Source: Halovenus amylolytica
Lineage (GTDB): Archaea; Halobacteriota; Halobacteria; Halobacteriales; Haloarculaceae
Assembly (NCBI GenBank): GCA_004015825.1
Contig: SAYS01000015.1
Span: 62,001-126,000, forward strand
Direction of reading: 5' to 3'
DNA: 64,000 bases
A program made the translations under genes and the position numbers. The notes under the pieces are model-generated. The model searched no databases. It saw nothing but the letters and a program-made list of their open reading frames with translations, and was not told the DNA's origin. Positions 62,765 through 64,000 of this stretch are shown one piece after another; the stretch's first letter is position 1; each line of letters starts with the position of its first letter.

Positions 62765-63571
62765 TCAGTAGACGAGTTCACCGTCGATGAACTGCCGCGC
62801 CCGTGGATCGTCTGGGCGCTCGAAGACGTGTTCTGCCGGGCCGAGTTCGATGATCTTTCCGTCGACCATGACCGCCACACGGTCCGCAACCCGCTCTGCC
62901 TGGTGCATGTCGTGGGTCGCGATCACGACGCCAAGCCCCTGTGCCCGTGTCGTATCGACTGCTTCCTCGATGACGGCCGTGTTTCGGGGGTCGAGATCCG
63001 AGGTCGGCTCGTCTAGCAGGAGATAGTCGGGATCGTAGGCGAGCGTGCGGGCGAGTGCGACCCGCTGGGCCTCGCCACCAGACAGCGACGAGGCCTGCTG
63101 GTCCGCGGCGTCGGCGAGCCCGACGACCGACAGCGCGTCTCTGACTGCCCGACTCGTGTTGCCGCTGCCGATGCCCGGAAGCCAGCCCCTGAATCGGTCG
63201 CGCCAGCGTCGACGGACCCGGAGGCCGTAGCTGACGTTCTGCCGGACGGTCGTACCGAACAGATTCGCCTCCTGGAACACCATGCCGATCTGCCGCCGAG
63301 CGTGGAGTCGCTCCCGTTCGGAGAGCGTCCAGAGATCCTCTCCCTGTAGCTGGACAGTCCCCGCGTCGGGCCGGTCGAAAATCGCGAGCAGTCGCAACAG
63401 GGTCGTCTTTCCGGTTCCAGATGGCCCGATCACGGCGAGTGTCTCGCCTTGCCGAACAGCGAGGGAGATCTCTTCGAGGACATCGGTCCCGTCGAAGCCG
63501 TGGCTGACAGCCGAGACTGCCAGCCCGTCCGTGAGCAGTCTGTCGGTCTGCTTTCGTAGCTGTTTGCTCAT
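62765..63571 (-). CDS. tupC: Tungstate/molybdate-type ABC transporter ATPase
   Basis: A 268-residue ATPase: Walker [22 protein letters not shown]-loop [17 protein letters not shown], signature [20 protein letters not shown], Walker [19 protein letters not shown], switch His ATHDMHQA. Its nearest context is the TupB-like permease overlapping by 4 nt, and Mo genes downstream. The family also includes phosphate-type ATPases, so tungstate is favoured but not proven. Confidence 0.82.
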   Translation of the reverse strand: MSKQLRKQTDRLLTDGLAVSAVSHGFDGTDVLEEISLAVRQGETLAVIGPSGTGKTTLLRLLAIFDRPDAGTVQLQGEDLWTLSERERLHARRQIGMVFQEANLFGTTVRQNVSYGLRVRRRWRDRFRGWLPGIGSGNTSRAVRDALSVVGLADAADQQASSLSGGEAQRVALARTLAYDPDYLLLDEPTSDLDPRNTAVIEEAVDTTRAQGLGVVIATHDMHQAERVADRVAVMVDGKIIELGPAEHVFERPDDPRARQFIDGELVY

Positions 63572-64000
63572 ATCCGTCCACCTCCGAGTCGGAGTACGAC
63601 GCCGTTGATCAGCAACACGAGTGCGACCAGGATCGCACCCAGCACCAGGGCGAGTTCGAACCGCCCCTGTCGGGTCTCCAGCTGGATCGCGGTCGTCAGC
63701 GTCCGCGTCGATCCCTCGATGTTGCCGCCGACGATGAGTACCGAGCCGACCTCGCTGATGGCTCGTCCGAGGCCTGCGAGCACGCCCGTGACGATCCCGT
63801 AGCGGGCTTCTTTGATTGTCGCCAGGGCGATGTCGAGGCGCGTTCCACCCATCGCGTAGGCAGCGTCCCGAACACCCTCCTCGACGCTGGTGACGGCCGC
63901 GATACTCACCCCGGTGATGACCGGTGTGGCGAGGACGAACTGCGACATGACCATCGCTTCCTTCGTGAAGACGAGATCCAGCCCCCCGAGTGGCCCCTGG
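63568..64000 (-). CDS. tupB: Tungstate/molybdate-type ABC transporter permease, 5' end cut
   Basis: The visible 144 residues have the permease loop [20 protein letters not shown] and hydrophobic segments, including [20 protein letters not shown] at the C-terminus. The region before [17 protein letters not shown] is open ([13 protein letters not shown]) and runs off the window, so the start is outside. It belongs with the ATPase (4-nt overlap). The substrate-binding gene would be expected beyond the edge. Confidence 0.82.
   Translation of the reverse strand, partial: QGPLGGLDLVFTKEAMVMSQFVLATPVITGVSIAAVTSVEEGVRDAAYAMGGTRLDIALATIKEARYGIVTGVLAGLGRAISEVGSVLIVGGNIEGSTRTLTTAIQLETRQGRFELALVLGAILVALVLLINGVVLRLGGGRI

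Overview
The window is 64 kb of chromosome from a halophilic archaeon (class Halobacteria). The evidence is high GC, very acidic proteins, archaeal information-processing genes (RNA polymerase E', aIF2-gamma, pelota, thermosome, a TFB-type cyclin fold), FO/F420 synthesis (cofH), bacterio-opsin-activator-type and other haloarchaeal HTH regulators, twin-arginine lipoproteins, and many genes with a TATA-like box about 27 nt before the start codon and no leader. The genus cannot be fixed from sequence reading alone.

Layout. 1-5.3 kb: translation/transcription operon aIF2-gamma, PIN nuclease, rpoE'; a small zinc protein; an ArsA/Get3 ATPase; a UPF0175/PIN toxin-antitoxin-like pair; a short-chain dehydrogenase. 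5.3-11.3 kb: an HTH regulator, a large PAS/GAF/Bat sensor-regulator, a DUF255 thioredoxin-fold protein and a small thioredoxin. 11.3-12.8 kb: an IS630 element that appears to sit inside a non-autonomous palindromic repeat. 12.9-21 kb: cysteine synthase, an MFS remnant, a beta-lactamase-fold hydrolase, a methyltransferase, a histidine kinase, pelota, AlkA glycosylase and cofH.

21-25.4 kb: a second palindromic repeat, then an unusual cluster: a CheW-domain protein with a long acidic tail, translationally coupled to a ParA ATPase, divergent from an ArlD/E-type archaellum protein that is followed by an actin-like ATPase. This is the strongest candidate for a system, possibly one that positions the chemosensory or archaellar machinery. 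25.4-32.7 kb: a K+ channel/TrkA protein, an ABC exporter with a lipoprotein, small conserved genes, a tnpB remnant abutting a truncated lemA, a CBS/zinc-ribbon protein and an acetyltransferase.

32.8-41.2 kb: tRNA-Thr(TGT) and tRNA-Leu(TAG), each followed by spaced extra copies of its own T-arm/acceptor 3' end; between them several small zinc or unknown proteins, hisI, thermosome, DNA polymerase IV, an HTH gene, archaeal phosphopantetheine adenylyltransferase and a single-repeat TFB-like protein. 41.3-47.5 kb: a complete five-gene dipeptide/oligopeptide ABC transporter operon. 47.5-55 kb: an MFS permease, an Lrp/TrkA-C regulator with an APC amino-acid permease and a Usp protein, a lipoprotein and a squalene/phytoene-type FAD oxidoreductase. 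55.3-64 kb: molybdenum cofactor genes (moaA, moaB; two moeA paralogues, one fused to a periplasmic-binding-like domain), a Tfx-type regulator and a tungstate/molybdate-type ABC transporter running off the right edge; a UDP-sugar epimerase and an RNA-ligase-family protein lie between the two molybdenum blocks.
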